Shown here: in pieces, positions 42,077 through 51,374 of the stretch
How the letters are laid out: each line of letters begins with the position of its first letter
Numbering within the stretch: the first letter of the stretch is position 1
Source: JBNFVY01 sp049943335
GTDB lineage: Bacteria > Pseudomonadota > Alphaproteobacteria > Rhodobacterales > Rhodobacteraceae
Length of the DNA stretch: 64,000 bases
Reading direction: 5' to 3'
Assembly (NCBI RefSeq): GCF_049943335.1
Contig: NZ_JBNFVY010000003.1
Span: forward strand, 186,001-250,000
The notes under the pieces: model-generated
Databases searched by the model: none
Seen by the model: only the letters and a program-made list of their open reading frames with translations
Told to the model about the DNA's origin: nothing
Program-made: the position numbers and the translations under genes

Positions 42077-42870
42077 TTGGGCGTCAGGAACGACCGGTCG
42101 CTCGCCCCCATGATGAAATCGGTGATCTGGCGGACGTATTCGCTGCCCGGATCCTTGGCCAGCCGGTCGGCGCGCTCGGCAAAACTGCCCTCGCCCTGAC
42201 TGAGCGCCATAAAGGCCGCCCGCAACGCGGTGATATCCGCGCGTGGCACACCACGCCGTTTCAGCCCCACAAGGTTCAACCCGTCAAGCTGGCCGCGCGG
42301 GCCCTGCACCAATCCGTGCGGAATCACATCATTCGTGACCATGGTGACCGCGCCGATAATGGCGCCTTGCCCGACCCGGACCCATTGATGCACGCCCGAC
42401 AGTCCGCCGATGATCACGTCATCTTCAATAATGCAGTGCCCGGCAATGGCGACCTGATTTGCCAGAATGACGCGATCACCCAGACGGGCATCGTGGCCAA
42501 CATGCGCGCCGGTCATCAGCAGGCAATCGTCGCCGATCTGTGTCAGCCCGCCGCCGCCTTCGGTCCCAAGGTTCAAGGTCGCGCCCTCGCGGATACGGTT
42601 GCGCTTGCCGATCACCAGGCGTGTCTTTTCACCCTTGTATTTCAAATCCTGCGGCACTTCGCCAACGCAAGCGAAGGGGAAAATCTCGGTTTCGTCGCCG
42701 ACCAGCGTATCGCCGGTCACGACGGCATGCGATTTGACCACCACCCCTGCGCCAAGGCGCGCCTGTGCGCCGATCACGCAAAAGGGCCCAACCTGAGCCC
42801 CCGCACCGATAATGGCGCCGTCCTCAATGACGGCTGAGGGGTGGATACGCGCTGTCGGGTCGATCCCCAT
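42073..42870 (-). CDS. lpxA: UDP-N-acetylglucosamine acyltransferase LpxA
   Basis: A 265-residue left-handed beta-helix trimer enzyme that adds the first 3-hydroxyacyl chain in lipid A synthesis. Hexapeptide repeats start at IHPSAVIEDGAIIGAGAQVG, and the catalytic His region reads LLMTGAHVGHDARLG. ATG 42870 has AAGGA 9 nt upstream; the in-frame ATG 42879 overlaps the fabZ stop (ATGA) and is also possible. It is followed immediately by lpxI. Confidence 0.95.
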   Translation of the reverse strand: MGIDPTARIHPSAVIEDGAIIGAGAQVGPFCVIGAQARLGAGVVVKSHAVVTGDTLVGDETEIFPFACVGEVPQDLKYKGEKTRLVIGKRNRIREGATLNLGTEGGGGLTQIGDDCLLMTGAHVGHDARLGDRVILANQVAIAGHCIIEDDVIIGGLSGVHQWVRVGQGAIIGAVTMVTNDVIPHGLVQGPRGQLDGLNLVGLKRRGVPRADITALRAAFMALSQGEGSFAERADRLAKDPGSEYVRQITDFIMGASDRSFLTPK

Positions 42871-42875
42871 GCGGC

Positions 42876-43334
42876 TCATTCCTTGGGCATGTCGAGCATG
42901 GCGGTGAATTCGGCATCGCAGGCAACTTCGCCGTCGACCTCTGCGCGCCCTTCGAATTTCCACACCTTACCGCCACCGCGCTTGGTCGTAACGTGCATTT
43001 TCAAAACGTCGCCAGGCACGACCTTGCGGCGGAACTTGGCCTTTTCGATCGCCATGAAGTAGACCAGAAAATCCTTGTCGGCCAGACCTTCCGCCACACC
43101 CACCATGATCGCTGCGGTCTGAGCCATCGCTTCGATGATCGTGACACCTGGCATGATCGGCGCGCCGGGAAAATGGCCCTGGAAATGCGGCTCGTTGAAG
43201 GTGACGTTCTTGATCCCTGTCGCGCTTTTGGTCCCATCGATATCGACCAACCGGTCTACCAGAAGAAATGGGTAACGGTGGGGAATGATCCGCTGGATCA
43301 AGTCGATATCTGCGGTCTGGAGCTGCTCGGTCAT
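42876..43334 (-). CDS. fabZ: 3-hydroxyacyl-ACP dehydratase FabZ
   Basis: A 152-residue hot-dog-fold enzyme that dehydrates 3-hydroxyacyl-ACP in fatty-acid elongation and competes with LpxA for the same pool. The catalytic His is in HFQGHFPGAPIMPGV and the Glu in IIEAMAQTAA. ATG 43334 begins MTEQLQTADIDL; the open frame extends 42 Arg-rich codons upstream, which are not typical of the family. It follows the Skp-like gene with a 70-bp gap, where lpxD sits in E. coli. Confidence 0.95.
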   Translation of the reverse strand: MTEQLQTADIDLIQRIIPHRYPFLLVDRLVDIDGTKSATGIKNVTFNEPHFQGHFPGAPIMPGVTIIEAMAQTAAIMVGVAEGLADKDFLVYFMAIEKAKFRRKVVPGDVLKMHVTTKRGGGKVWKFEGRAEVDGEVACDAEFTAMLDMPKE

Positions 43335-43404
43335 GGCACGGATCTTTCGTTCTTGTCTTGTTGGTTTTGTCCTAGCAAGCGGTGCCGTTTGGGACAAGCG
43401 CGGC

Positions 43405-43959
43405 CTATTCGGCGCCCGCGTCCTCCTGCGGCGCCGCGGATGGGTCAGACAGGGCTTCATTCAGCCGCTGGATCGCCTGATCAGTGACATCAATACTGGA
43501 CGCTGACAAGAATACCTGCCCCTGCTCCAGGACGATGACGGCGCCCCGCTCGCGCGCGATATCAGCCAGAACTTCTGTCAGCGCTTGAATAAATTCGCTG
43601 CGGCCCTCTTCGCGGATTGCCTGCACGGCGCTGGCCTTGGCATCCTGTTCGGCGCGAATGCGGATGACCTTTTCATCGAAGGCATCGGCCTTTTGCCGAA
43701 ATACGTCAGGTGCCAGCGTCGCGCGTTCTTTGGTCAGCGCTTTTTCCTCGGCGGTCAATTCGGCCTCGATACGATCGTTTTCGGCCACCAAGGCTTGGGC
43801 GGCCGCCTCGAACCGTTGTTCCAGCCGCACCCCGTAGAGCGAATTTGCCGCCACCGTGTCAGTGTCCACGACCAACACATCCGTTTGGACAGGATCCTGT
43901 GCCAAAACGGGCGTGGCTATGGCCAGCCACAGGGCAACGCTCAGCCCCCGCATTGTCAT
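43405..43959 (-). CDS. OmpH/Skp-family periplasmic chaperone
   Basis: A 184-residue exported protein: signal peptide MTMRGLSVALWLAIATPVLA then QDPVQ; the mature part is a long charged coiled-coil (about 50-130, for example LTAEEKALTKERATLAPDVF) with a beta core VLVVDTDTVAAN and a C-terminal GAVIVLEQGQVFLSASSIDV typical of Skp. It probably holds unfolded outer-membrane proteins for BamA, encoded directly upstream with a 1-nt overlap (TGATG). The C-terminal tail is Asp/Glu/Ala-rich. Confidence 0.9.
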   Translation of the reverse strand: MTMRGLSVALWLAIATPVLAQDPVQTDVLVVDTDTVAANSLYGVRLEQRFEAAAQALVAENDRIEAELTAEEKALTKERATLAPDVFRQKADAFDEKVIRIRAEQDAKASAVQAIREEGRSEFIQALTEVLADIARERGAVIVLEQGQVFLSASSIDVTDQAIQRLNEALSDPSAAPQEDAGAE

Positions 43960-46277
43960 CAGAACCGTGTCGAAATGGTCAGGTCGAACCGCTGTTCGTC
44001 GTCGTAGCTTTCCTTGTTGATCGCCCGCGAGAAGTTGAACCGCAGCGGACCCAAAGGTGTGGTCCAGAACAAAGACGCCCCTGCCGAACTGCGCCAGATC
44101 AGGCTGTCATCGATGCTGCCGCCCAGATTATTGTCCAGATCCCAAAGCGAACCGGCATCCAGGAAAACGCCGCCCGACAGGCCGTATTCCTCGGGCAGGC
44201 CCAGCGGGAACTCGGCCTCAAGACGCGCCGCCACGTATCTGTTGCCCCCAAGAAAATCGCCGCTGTCGCGCGGTCCGATTCCGCCCGGCGCAAACCCGCG
44301 GATCACACGGGGGCCGGCCCAGAACCGATCATAGGCCCGGCTGTCCCCATCCAGCGAATAAAGATAGCCGCCTTCGACTTCGGCGCGCAGCGTGACCTGA
44401 TCGTTGGCCACGCGGGTTTCCACACCGGCCAGGGCCGAGGATTTGATGTACTTGTTGTCGCCGCCCAGCCCGGCGAAATCCTGACCGAATCGCAGAACGA
44501 TCCCGGCATCGGGATTCAGCCCCGTCCGCCGGTTATCGTAGGACAGATCGTACCCGACAATTGATGCATATTCCGCGCCGCGTGCTTCGTCCGCGAGGAT
44601 CAAAGCCGACGCGCCACTGTCCGGATCGAATAGCTCGTTGCTCTCAAAGCGGTATTCCAGTCCAAGGCGCGTGGTTTCTCCGATCGGGAATCCCAGACCG
44701 AGCAGAAACGCCATTTCGCGGGTGTCGTAAGAATTAAACGTGTACTGCGTTTCGGTGTATTTCCCGCCGATGCTGAAACTGAGGTCACGGCCAAGAAAGG
44801 CCGGCTCGGTCAGCAAAAAGCGACCTTCCGCATCTTCGTTCCCGACCACCGCATCGAATTCCAGCAACTGTCCACGGCCCAGAAAATTGCGCTGCGTGAT
44901 GTTGAATGCCACGGCGGCGCCCGAGGTCGCACCATAATTCAGGCCGAAATTGAACGACCCCGTGGTGGATTCTTCGAGATTCACATCGACGACCACCTGA
45001 TCAGGCGCGGACCCTTGACGTGCATTGACGTCAGCGGCCGAAAAGAAGCCAAGCGCACGCACCCGTTCGGCCGCTTCGCGGATTTCACGCGGGTTGAACG
45101 GATCGCCTTCAACCACTTTGAACTGGCGCCGCACCACGCGGTCCAGCGTGGTGGCGTTGCCTTCGATGTCGATCCGTTCGACAAAGACGCGCGGCCCGCG
45201 CGTCAGCACGAATTCCACATTCACCGACAAATCGCGCGGATTGCGCGTGATCCGCGGCTCAACCCGCAAGAAACTCAATCCGTCGCGCGTCGCTTGACGC
45301 TCCATCCGGTTGATCACATCGTCGATGGCATTGGGCGAATAGATTTCATTCTGCCCGATTTTCAGGAATTGCTGGTAGGCTGCAGCGTCCAGCGAAGGAT
45401 ATTCCGACCGCACAGAGGTGTTCGCAATGGTCCACTGTTGCCCTTCTTGCACACGGAATGTGACAAAGAACGCGTTGCGTTCGCGCGAAAATTCCGAGGT
45501 CACGTCCAGAATGCGGAAGTCGATATAACCGCGCGATTGATAGAAATCGGTCAGAACCTGCCTGTCGAACGCGATCCGTTCGGGGTTATAACTATCACGC
45601 TGTACGAACGTCCGCAGCAACCCGGCCTGCTTGGTCTGAAGCACACGGCGCAGGCGCGCATCGGTAAACTTGCGGTTGCCGACGAAGGACAAGCGCTCGA
45701 TCTCGACCACTTTGCCTTCGGCCACCTCAAAGACCAGATCGACGGAATTGTCGCCCCGGCGGATGATCTTGGGCGTGATCGTCGCCGCCAGACGCGAGCG
45801 GTCCTGATAGGCTTGGGTAATGGCGGCGGCGTCGGCTTCGGCCGTGGCGGGCGAATAGATGCGCAGCTCTTGCGAGCGGATCAACGCTTTGATTTCGTCA
45901 TCGTCGAGACGCCGGTTACCTTCGATATTGATACGGCCAATCACCGGGTATTCGGTCACCTTGATCAGCAGCCGTCCCCCTTGCGGAACGATCTCGACCG
46001 TTTCGAACAGGCCCGCCCCTGCAATGCGCTGATAGGCATCGTTCAGTTCAGCGGCGCTGACGGCCTGGCCGCGTGAAATCCCCGCGTAACTCAGAATGGT
46101 CGCAGCATCGACGCGATTATTGCCTTCGATGACCACGGAATTGAAGCTGTAGCTTTGGGCGACGGCCGCAGGCGGCTGCGCCATTGTGCCCAGTCCCAGC
46201 AGCCCGGCGACGGCTAAAACCCGCAACGCGGTCCCATGCCGAAGGTTTCCTGACCGGGGGTTGTTTTCGCGCCGCAT
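43959..46277 (-). CDS. bamA: Outer membrane protein assembly factor BamA
   Basis: A 772-residue outer-membrane insertase. A signal peptide (about 1-40, RVLAVAGLLGLGTMAQPPAA) is followed by POTRA domains (first SYSFNSVVIEGNNRVDAATI, later repeats with RIDIEGNATT) and a C-terminal 16-strand barrel ending in Phe (DEQRFDLTISTRF), the usual assembly signal. The barrel VRGF-like motif appears as IRGFAPGGIGPRD. ATG 46277 has AAGGG 8 nt upstream, better than GTG 46286. It is flanked by a 43-residue membrane ORF upstream and the skp-like gene downstream. Confidence 0.96.
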   Translation of the reverse strand: MRRENNPRSGNLRHGTALRVLAVAGLLGLGTMAQPPAAVAQSYSFNSVVIEGNNRVDAATILSYAGISRGQAVSAAELNDAYQRIAGAGLFETVEIVPQGGRLLIKVTEYPVIGRINIEGNRRLDDDEIKALIRSQELRIYSPATAEADAAAITQAYQDRSRLAATITPKIIRRGDNSVDLVFEVAEGKVVEIERLSFVGNRKFTDARLRRVLQTKQAGLLRTFVQRDSYNPERIAFDRQVLTDFYQSRGYIDFRILDVTSEFSRERNAFFVTFRVQEGQQWTIANTSVRSEYPSLDAAAYQQFLKIGQNEIYSPNAIDDVINRMERQATRDGLSFLRVEPRITRNPRDLSVNVEFVLTRGPRVFVERIDIEGNATTLDRVVRRQFKVVEGDPFNPREIREAAERVRALGFFSAADVNARQGSAPDQVVVDVNLEESTTGSFNFGLNYGATSGAAVAFNITQRNFLGRGQLLEFDAVVGNEDAEGRFLLTEPAFLGRDLSFSIGGKYTETQYTFNSYDTREMAFLLGLGFPIGETTRLGLEYRFESNELFDPDSGASALILADEARGAEYASIVGYDLSYDNRRTGLNPDAGIVLRFGQDFAGLGGDNKYIKSSALAGVETRVANDQVTLRAEVEGGYLYSLDGDSRAYDRFWAGPRVIRGFAPGGIGPRDSGDFLGGNRYVAARLEAEFPLGLPEEYGLSGGVFLDAGSLWDLDNNLGGSIDDSLIWRSSAGASLFWTTPLGPLRFNFSRAINKESYDDEQRFDLTISTRF

Positions 46278-46410
46278 TCTGTCCACCCTTCATGTCCCAC
46301 ATTTTGTGGTCTGAATAACCTTGAACCCCTACGCTTGTCAAAAGCCCAAACCAATCCATCGGCGCTTTTTCGAAGCCCCGGAACTTGAACACGGCCGACC
46401 CGTGCCCGGG

Positions 46411-46437
46411 AAAAGCAAAACGCGCCCATTGGGCGCG
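46411..46437 (-). terminator. Leftward terminator after the 43-residue ORF
   Basis: CGCGCCC-ATT-GGGCGCG (46421-46437). On the minus strand the stem is followed by TTTTGCTTTT (46420-46411). It lies 46 nt past the 43-residue ORF stop and 134 bp before bamA, so bamA likely depends on read-through or its own promoter. Confidence 0.75.
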
Positions 46438-46482
46438 CGCGCATTCCTGCTCAACAATATGAAAACGCGGGAAAGATGTGGG

Positions 46483-46614
46483 TCAGCGGAACAGCGTTCC
46501 AACAAAGGAACCAGCCGTCAGTGCGAAGATGATCGTCAGCCCATAGAGAAGACGATCCCAGTTAAGTTCGGCCAGCAACGACAAGCTGCGGTAATTCTTG
46601 AGAATCGTAACCAT
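46483..46614 (-). CDS. Unannotated 43-residue single-span membrane protein
   Basis: The frame from ATG 46614 reads MVTILKNYRSLSLLAELNWD, then RLLYGLTIIFALTAGSFVGT, then LFR and a stop. An N-terminal amphipathic segment precedes one clear membrane span (about 22-41). GAGGTGG lies upstream at a long spacing of about 8-11 nt. It lies between rseP and bamA on the same strand and is followed by a good terminator, which favours a real short transcript. I recognise no named family; by position it might modulate envelope-stress proteolysis or outer-membrane assembly, but nothing in the sequence proves this. Confidence 0.65.
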   Translation of the reverse strand: MVTILKNYRSLSLLAELNWDRLLYGLTIIFALTAGSFVGTLFR

Positions 46615-46751
46615 ACTGCGTCCACCTCAGTCTACATTTTCCGTCAGGAGAATCCTGTTCCCTTCTGCCTGATGAGTATCGGGAAGAATTATGTCAGGAA
46701 TTTGGCCGCGCGCCCGCGTCTCAGACTATTCCAGGACTTTTTCGTAGACCG

Positions 46752-48086
46752 TCATTCGCAGAACAGGTCATTGGTGACACCCAACACCATCAGCGACAGG
46801 ATCAGCGCCAGACCCATGGTCATCAGGATACGGTAGGCTTTCTCGGACGGTTGGCGGCGGAACACGGCCTCGTAGGCATAAAACACCAGGTGGCCGCCAT
46901 CCAATACCGGGATTGGAAACAGGTTGAGCAGACCAACCGCCGTGGACAGCACCGCAATGAACCAGATAAAGCTGCCGATCCCCTGACTGGCCATGGCGCC
47001 CGAAGTCTCGGCGATACCGATGGGACCGCGCAGATTGCACGTAGAGATCGAGCCGATGATCATGTGATAGAGCCCCGACAGCGACGAGGTGATGATCTGT
47101 CCGGTTTGCGCCACACCGTAAGAAATTGTCTGGACCAATCCTGGCGTTTCGGTTTGTGGATCAAAGAAGAACCCGCCAGAAATGCCGATCAACCAGCGGG
47201 TTTCGAACCCGCCTTCGGGCAGCGGCAGGTCGCGGCGACGGGGCGTCAGGGTCAGCGACAGCTCATCGCCATTGCGCCAGACTGTCAGATCCAGTGGCGC
47301 GCCCTCGCTTTCGGCCACGCGGGCCCGCAGCTGGTTAAAAGTGCCCACTGGCTGCCCGTTGATCGCGGTGATCACGTCGCCCTCGCGCATGCGGGCATCG
47401 ATAGCAGCACTGTCGGGCGAAATCGCGCGGGCGATGGCGGGCATGGGATGGGGCGCCATGACGGTTTTTTCCGCGCCGTCGCGCAGTACGGTATACGGCA
47501 ACGGGCTTTCGTCAGGCAAACTGTCGACGTAGTTGGCAAATTCTTCGAGTTTTGGGGTTTGCGCGCCGGCGATTGCAAGAATTTCATCCCCGGGCTGCAA
47601 TTCCTGAACGCCCGGCATCGCCTGCAATTCATCCACTGTCAGCGGATCTGACGCGGTGCCCTGCACGAAAAGGAACAGGGAAAAGACGATGGCCGACATG
47701 ATGAAATTAAACACCGGCCCCGCGGCCGCAGTGGCTGCGCGCGCCCAAAGCGGTGCGCCGTGCATGGTCTGGCGGCGCTCTTCAGGGGACAGGTTGCGCA
47801 GGCTGTCATCGACCGTAACCGATGACGCATCGCCGTCGCCTTTGAACTTGACGTAGCCCCCGAACGGCAGGGCAGCAATCTGCCACTGCGTTCCGTGCTT
47901 GTCATTGCGCTTGAACAGTACCGGCCCGAAGCCCAGTGAAAACACGTCAGATTTAATGCCCGACCAGCGCCCGACTAGATAATGGCCCAGCTCATGCACG
48001 GTCACGATGACCGACAGCGCCACGATAAACGCCACAAGCGTATACAACAGGTTGCCGAATTGCGGGAGCAGTCCGCCCAGATCCAT
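46752..48086 (-). CDS. rseP: RIP metalloprotease RseP (site-2 protease)
   Basis: A 444-residue inner-membrane zinc protease. The catalytic HELGH is at residues 31-35 in the first span, the second metal motif is LLNLFPIPVLDGGH near the C-terminus, and two PDZ-like regions (about 140-310) lie between, with VITAINGQPVGTFNQLRA. It performs the second cut of anti-sigma factors and clears signal-peptide remnants. It lies between dxr and bamA as in most proteobacteria. Confidence 0.96.
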   Translation of the reverse strand: MDLGGLLPQFGNLLYTLVAFIVALSVIVTVHELGHYLVGRWSGIKSDVFSLGFGPVLFKRNDKHGTQWQIAALPFGGYVKFKGDGDASSVTVDDSLRNLSPEERRQTMHGAPLWARAATAAAGPVFNFIMSAIVFSLFLFVQGTASDPLTVDELQAMPGVQELQPGDEILAIAGAQTPKLEEFANYVDSLPDESPLPYTVLRDGAEKTVMAPHPMPAIARAISPDSAAIDARMREGDVITAINGQPVGTFNQLRARVAESEGAPLDLTVWRNGDELSLTLTPRRRDLPLPEGGFETRWLIGISGGFFFDPQTETPGLVQTISYGVAQTGQIITSSLSGLYHMIIGSISTCNLRGPIGIAETSGAMASQGIGSFIWFIAVLSTAVGLLNLFPIPVLDGGHLVFYAYEAVFRRQPSEKAYRILMTMGLALILSLMVLGVTNDLFCE

Positions 48087-48095
48087 GCTCTTACC

Positions 48096-49271
48096 TCATC
48101 CGTTCAGACGTGCGGCCACTTCATGGGCTTTGACACGCGCAATCTGGTCTGCATTGGCCACGTTATCAAGAGTGAACGCGGCATTTATAAGGCGCCTGTC
48201 GCCTGACAAGTCCGTGAGGACCTGTTCAACCACGCGCGCCATATCCAAGAACGCAATCCTTCGCGCGATGAAATCGTCCAGCGCAGCTTCCTTGGCCGCG
48301 TTGAAAATCGCGCCGCTCAGCCCACCGGTGTCCATGACATCGCGCGCAAGACGCAAGGCGGGGAAACGTGTATCGTCCGGCGCGGCGAATTGCAGTTGCC
48401 CGATCCGGGCCAGATCGATCCGTTCCACCGGCAAGTCGCGCCGGTCTGGCCAGTGCAGCGCATAGCCGATGGCGTGACGCATGTCGGGGGCGCCCAGATG
48501 GGCCATCACCGCCCCGTCGCGGAACCCGACCAGCGCATGAACCAGACTTTGCGGATGGACCAGAACATCGATCTGAGCGGGATCAATACCGAAAAACTCT
48601 TTTGTTTCAATCAGCTCAAGCGCTTTGTTGAACATGGACGCGCTATCGATCGTAATGCGCTGACCCATGTCCCAATTCGGATGAGTGGCGGCTTGTTCGG
48701 GCGTCGCCGTGGCGATCCTGTCCAACGACCAGTCGCGAAACGCGCCGCCCGACGCGGTGATGATCACCTTTTCCACGGCAGCGATATCTTCGCCGACCAG
48801 CGCCTGAAACACCGCCGAATGTTCACTGTCGACGGGCAGGATTCGCGCCCCGTGGGCCCGGGCCTCGGCCATCAAAAGGGGTCCGGCGGTCACCAAGGAT
48901 TCCTTGTTTGCCAAAGCCAAAGTCGTGCCGTGCTTAAGCGCCTCAATCCCCGGTGCCAGACCCGCCGCCCCAACAATGGCCGACATGACCCAATCGGCAG
49001 GGCGCTGCGCCGCTGTGATGAGGGCGTCGGCCCCGGCTGACACGTCAATCTGATGGCCCGACACGGCCGCGCGCAGATCTTCCAGCCGCGCAGGGTCAGA
49101 AGTGACCGCTGCCTGTGCGTTCAAGTCGATGGCATCGCGCGCCAGCCGGTCGATGTTTTGCCCGCCGGTCAGGGCAACAATCTGATATGCGTCGCGATTT
49201 CGCCGGATCAGGTCGATGGTTGATTGCCCGATCGAACCCGTGGCCCCAAAAATGCTGACGCGGCGAACCAT
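48096..49271 (-). CDS. dxr: 1-deoxy-D-xylulose 5-phosphate reductoisomerase
   Basis: A 391-residue NADPH enzyme of the MEP isoprenoid pathway. The Rossmann motif is VSIFGATGSIGQSTIDLI at the N-terminus; active-site residues are in LALANKESLVTAG, VDSEHSAVFQ, SGGAFRD and the metal and substrate loop WDMGQRITIDSASMFNKALE. It feeds UppS with precursors and neighbours it in the same cluster. The stop is 9 nt before the rseP start, and the start is 3 nt after the cdsA stop. Confidence 0.97.
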   Translation of the reverse strand: MVRRVSIFGATGSIGQSTIDLIRRNRDAYQIVALTGGQNIDRLARDAIDLNAQAAVTSDPARLEDLRAAVSGHQIDVSAGADALITAAQRPADWVMSAIVGAAGLAPGIEALKHGTTLALANKESLVTAGPLLMAEARAHGARILPVDSEHSAVFQALVGEDIAAVEKVIITASGGAFRDWSLDRIATATPEQAATHPNWDMGQRITIDSASMFNKALELIETKEFFGIDPAQIDVLVHPQSLVHALVGFRDGAVMAHLGAPDMRHAIGYALHWPDRRDLPVERIDLARIGQLQFAAPDDTRFPALRLARDVMDTGGLSGAIFNAAKEAALDDFIARRIAFLDMARVVEQVLTDLSGDRRLINAAFTLDNVANADQIARVKAHEVAARLNG

Positions 49272-49274
49272 CGT

Positions 49275-49949
49275 TCAGACCAACGCATCCAAGAGCGACA
49301 CAACATAGTATAGCGCCCCGACGCCCACCAGTGCATCGAACCGATCCATAAAGCCGCCGTGCCCCGGCAGCAGGTGCGAGCTGTCCTTGACCCCGGCCCG
49401 CCGTTTGAGCGCACTTTCGATGATGTCTGACAACTGCGAGGCAAAGCTGACCGCCACCGCCAAAAGCACAAAGATACCCACGTTTTCCGGGGCCAGCGGC
49501 AAGATCGGCTGGCACAGGACCGCAAGAACAGCGGAACCGGCCCATCCGCCGATCACGCCAGACCAGGTTTTCTTCGGGCTGATCGCGGGCCAGAATTTCG
49601 GCCCCCCAACTGCGCGCCCGACAAAGTAACCCATGGTGTCGGTCACCACGACAATCCCGATGTAGAACAGCAGTTGCACCCGGCCTTCGTCTGCCAGCGC
49701 CATGAGCCCAAGCGCGCCGCAAATAATGACAAGGAAATAGAACCCGCCAAGCGCCCAATCACGCTTTCGTTCAAACCCGCGCCGCAGCATCACCGTCAAT
49801 TCACCGATCATGATCGCGGCGACCACGACCACCAGTGCAGAAAACACCGCCGACCCCGCCCAGACCGCCAAGATCCCGACCCCGAGCAAAACGCCCGCGG
49901 TGATCACACGCGGCCCAAGGTCCGACCATGTCTGGCGAATACGGCTCAA
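49275..49949 (-). CDS. cdsA: Phosphatidate cytidylyltransferase
   Basis: A 224-residue integral membrane enzyme making CDP-diacylglycerol for all phospholipids. About six hydrophobic segments are visible, and the C-terminal signature reads RRAGVKDSSHLLPGHGGFMD followed by RFDAL. No ATG fits; TTG 49949 shares TTGA with the uppS stop, so the start is probably coupled re-initiation. An in-frame GTG at 49907 would remove the first 14 residues. Length is slightly short, as usual for Rhodobacterales. Confidence 0.92.
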   Translation of the reverse strand: MSRIRQTWSDLGPRVITAGVLLGVGILAVWAGSAVFSALVVVVAAIMIGELTVMLRRGFERKRDWALGGFYFLVIICGALGLMALADEGRVQLLFYIGIVVVTDTMGYFVGRAVGGPKFWPAISPKKTWSGVIGGWAGSAVLAVLCQPILPLAPENVGIFVLLAVAVSFASQLSDIIESALKRRAGVKDSSHLLPGHGGFMDRFDALVGVGALYYVVSLLDALV

Positions 49950-50665
49950 GCTTTCACGGCCCCGAACCGGCGCTCGCGGGCGGCAAAGTTGCGCACGATC
50001 CCGGCGAAAATCTCGGGCGTGAAATCGGGCCAAAGCGTATCCACGAATTCATATTCTGAGTACGCGGATTGCCACAACAGAAAGTTCGAAATTCGCGCTT
50101 CGCCACTGGTGCGGATCACCAGATCCGGATCTGGTAAATCGCCGGTATCCAAATAACTTGCCTGCGTTTCTTCATCCACCGTATCGACGTCCAGACGCCC
50201 CGCTGCCACGTCGCGGGCCAGGCGCTTGGAAGCGCGCACAAGCTCATCCCGGCCGCCATAGTTCAAAGCCACGGTCAGGTGCAGCCCGTCATTTCCTTCG
50301 GTCAACCGTTCCAGTTGGCCCATCAATTCGACCAGCCCTGGATCCAGACGAACACGATCACCGATGAACCGCACGCGCGCGCCGCGGGCAATCAGTTCCC
50401 GCGTTTCCGACTGGATGTAGCGCTTGAACAGCGACATCAGCCCCGCGACTTCGTCTTGGGTGCGTTTCCAGTTTTCGGTCGAAAAGGCGAAGACCGTCAG
50501 ATATTTGACGCCCAGCTTCGGGCAAACCTCGGCAATCTGGCGCACGCGCTTGGCCCCCGCCTGGTGACCGAACAGCCGCGGTCGTCCGCGTGCTGTCGCC
50601 CACCGCCCGTTGCCATCCATGATGATAGCGACATGCTCTGGGCCCGTGATTGGCGTGTCCTTCAT
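49946..50665 (-). CDS. uppS: Undecaprenyl diphosphate synthase UppS
   Basis: A 239-residue cis-prenyltransferase building the C55 lipid carrier for peptidoglycan and O-antigen. The catalytic Asp17 is in HVAIIMDGNGRWA, and later conserved blocks are LTVFAFSTENWKR, ALNYGGRDELV and PDLVIRTSGEARISNFLLWQ. ATG 50665 has GGAAGG upstream; the frame extends 24 codons further with basic residues that I exclude. It overlaps cdsA by 4 nt. Confidence 0.97.
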   Translation of the reverse strand: MKDTPITGPEHVAIIMDGNGRWATARGRPRLFGHQAGAKRVRQIAEVCPKLGVKYLTVFAFSTENWKRTQDEVAGLMSLFKRYIQSETRELIARGARVRFIGDRVRLDPGLVELMGQLERLTEGNDGLHLTVALNYGGRDELVRASKRLARDVAAGRLDVDTVDEETQASYLDTGDLPDPDLVIRTSGEARISNFLLWQSAYSEYEFVDTLWPDFTPEIFAGIVRNFAARERRFGAVKA

Positions 50666-50702
50666 GAACCTTCCCGCAACAATTACCGATACAGCCGGCC
50701 TG

Positions 50703-51263
50703 TCAAACCTGCATGATCTCTTCCTGCTTTGTTTCAAGCATGGAATCGACGATGGCGATGTACTTGTCAGTCAGATCTTGCACTTCGCCTTCCCAGATCT
50801 TCTGGTCGTCCTCGGACATGTTGTCCTTGCCCTTCTTGATCTGGTCCATCCCGTCACGGCGCACGTTGCGCACCGACACACGTGCGTGTTCAGCATATTG
50901 CGCGGCGACTTTGGTCAACTCGCGGCGACGTTCTTCATTCAGCTCGGGGATCGGCAGCATGATGATGGTGCCGTTCGTTTGCGGGTTGATTCCCAACCCG
51001 CTTTCACGGATCGCTTTTTCAACCTTGCCCACAAGCCCTTTGTCCCAGACGTTCACGGTCACCATGCGCGGTTCAGGGACGTTGACGGTGCCGACCTGAT
51101 TGATTGGCGTGGGCGCACCATATGCATCGACCATCACCGGTTCGAGCATCGAAGACGACGCGCGGCCCGTCCGCAGCGATGCAAATTCAGTGCGCAGGTT
51201 CGCGATGGCCCCGTCCATACGGCGGGTCAGATCATCGACATCGAGTAGGAATTCTTCAGACAT
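50703..51263 (-). CDS. frr: Ribosome recycling factor
   Basis: A 186-residue tRNA-shaped factor that splits post-termination ribosomes with EF-G. The family is recognised from RTGRASSSMLEPVMVDAYGA, TPINQVGTVNVPEPRMVTV and the C-terminal helix bundle ending in MLETKQEEIMQV. Length is typical. It lies between pyrH and uppS, the conserved order in proteobacteria; rpsB and tsf, which often precede pyrH, are not in the window. Confidence 0.97.
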   Translation of the reverse strand: MSEEFLLDVDDLTRRMDGAIANLRTEFASLRTGRASSSMLEPVMVDAYGAPTPINQVGTVNVPEPRMVTVNVWDKGLVGKVEKAIRESGLGINPQTNGTIIMLPIPELNEERRRELTKVAAQYAEHARVSVRNVRRDGMDQIKKGKDNMSEDDQKIWEGEVQDLTDKYIAIVDSMLETKQEEIMQV

Positions 51264-51374
51264 GCTCTTGGTCGCTCGACAGTTGTTCGTTGCGACATGT
51301 TCCTAGTGCCAAAAATGCCCGATGTATAGCCGTCGTTTCACGGTTTGGGGCCGCAAAAGCGCCATTTCGCCGCC

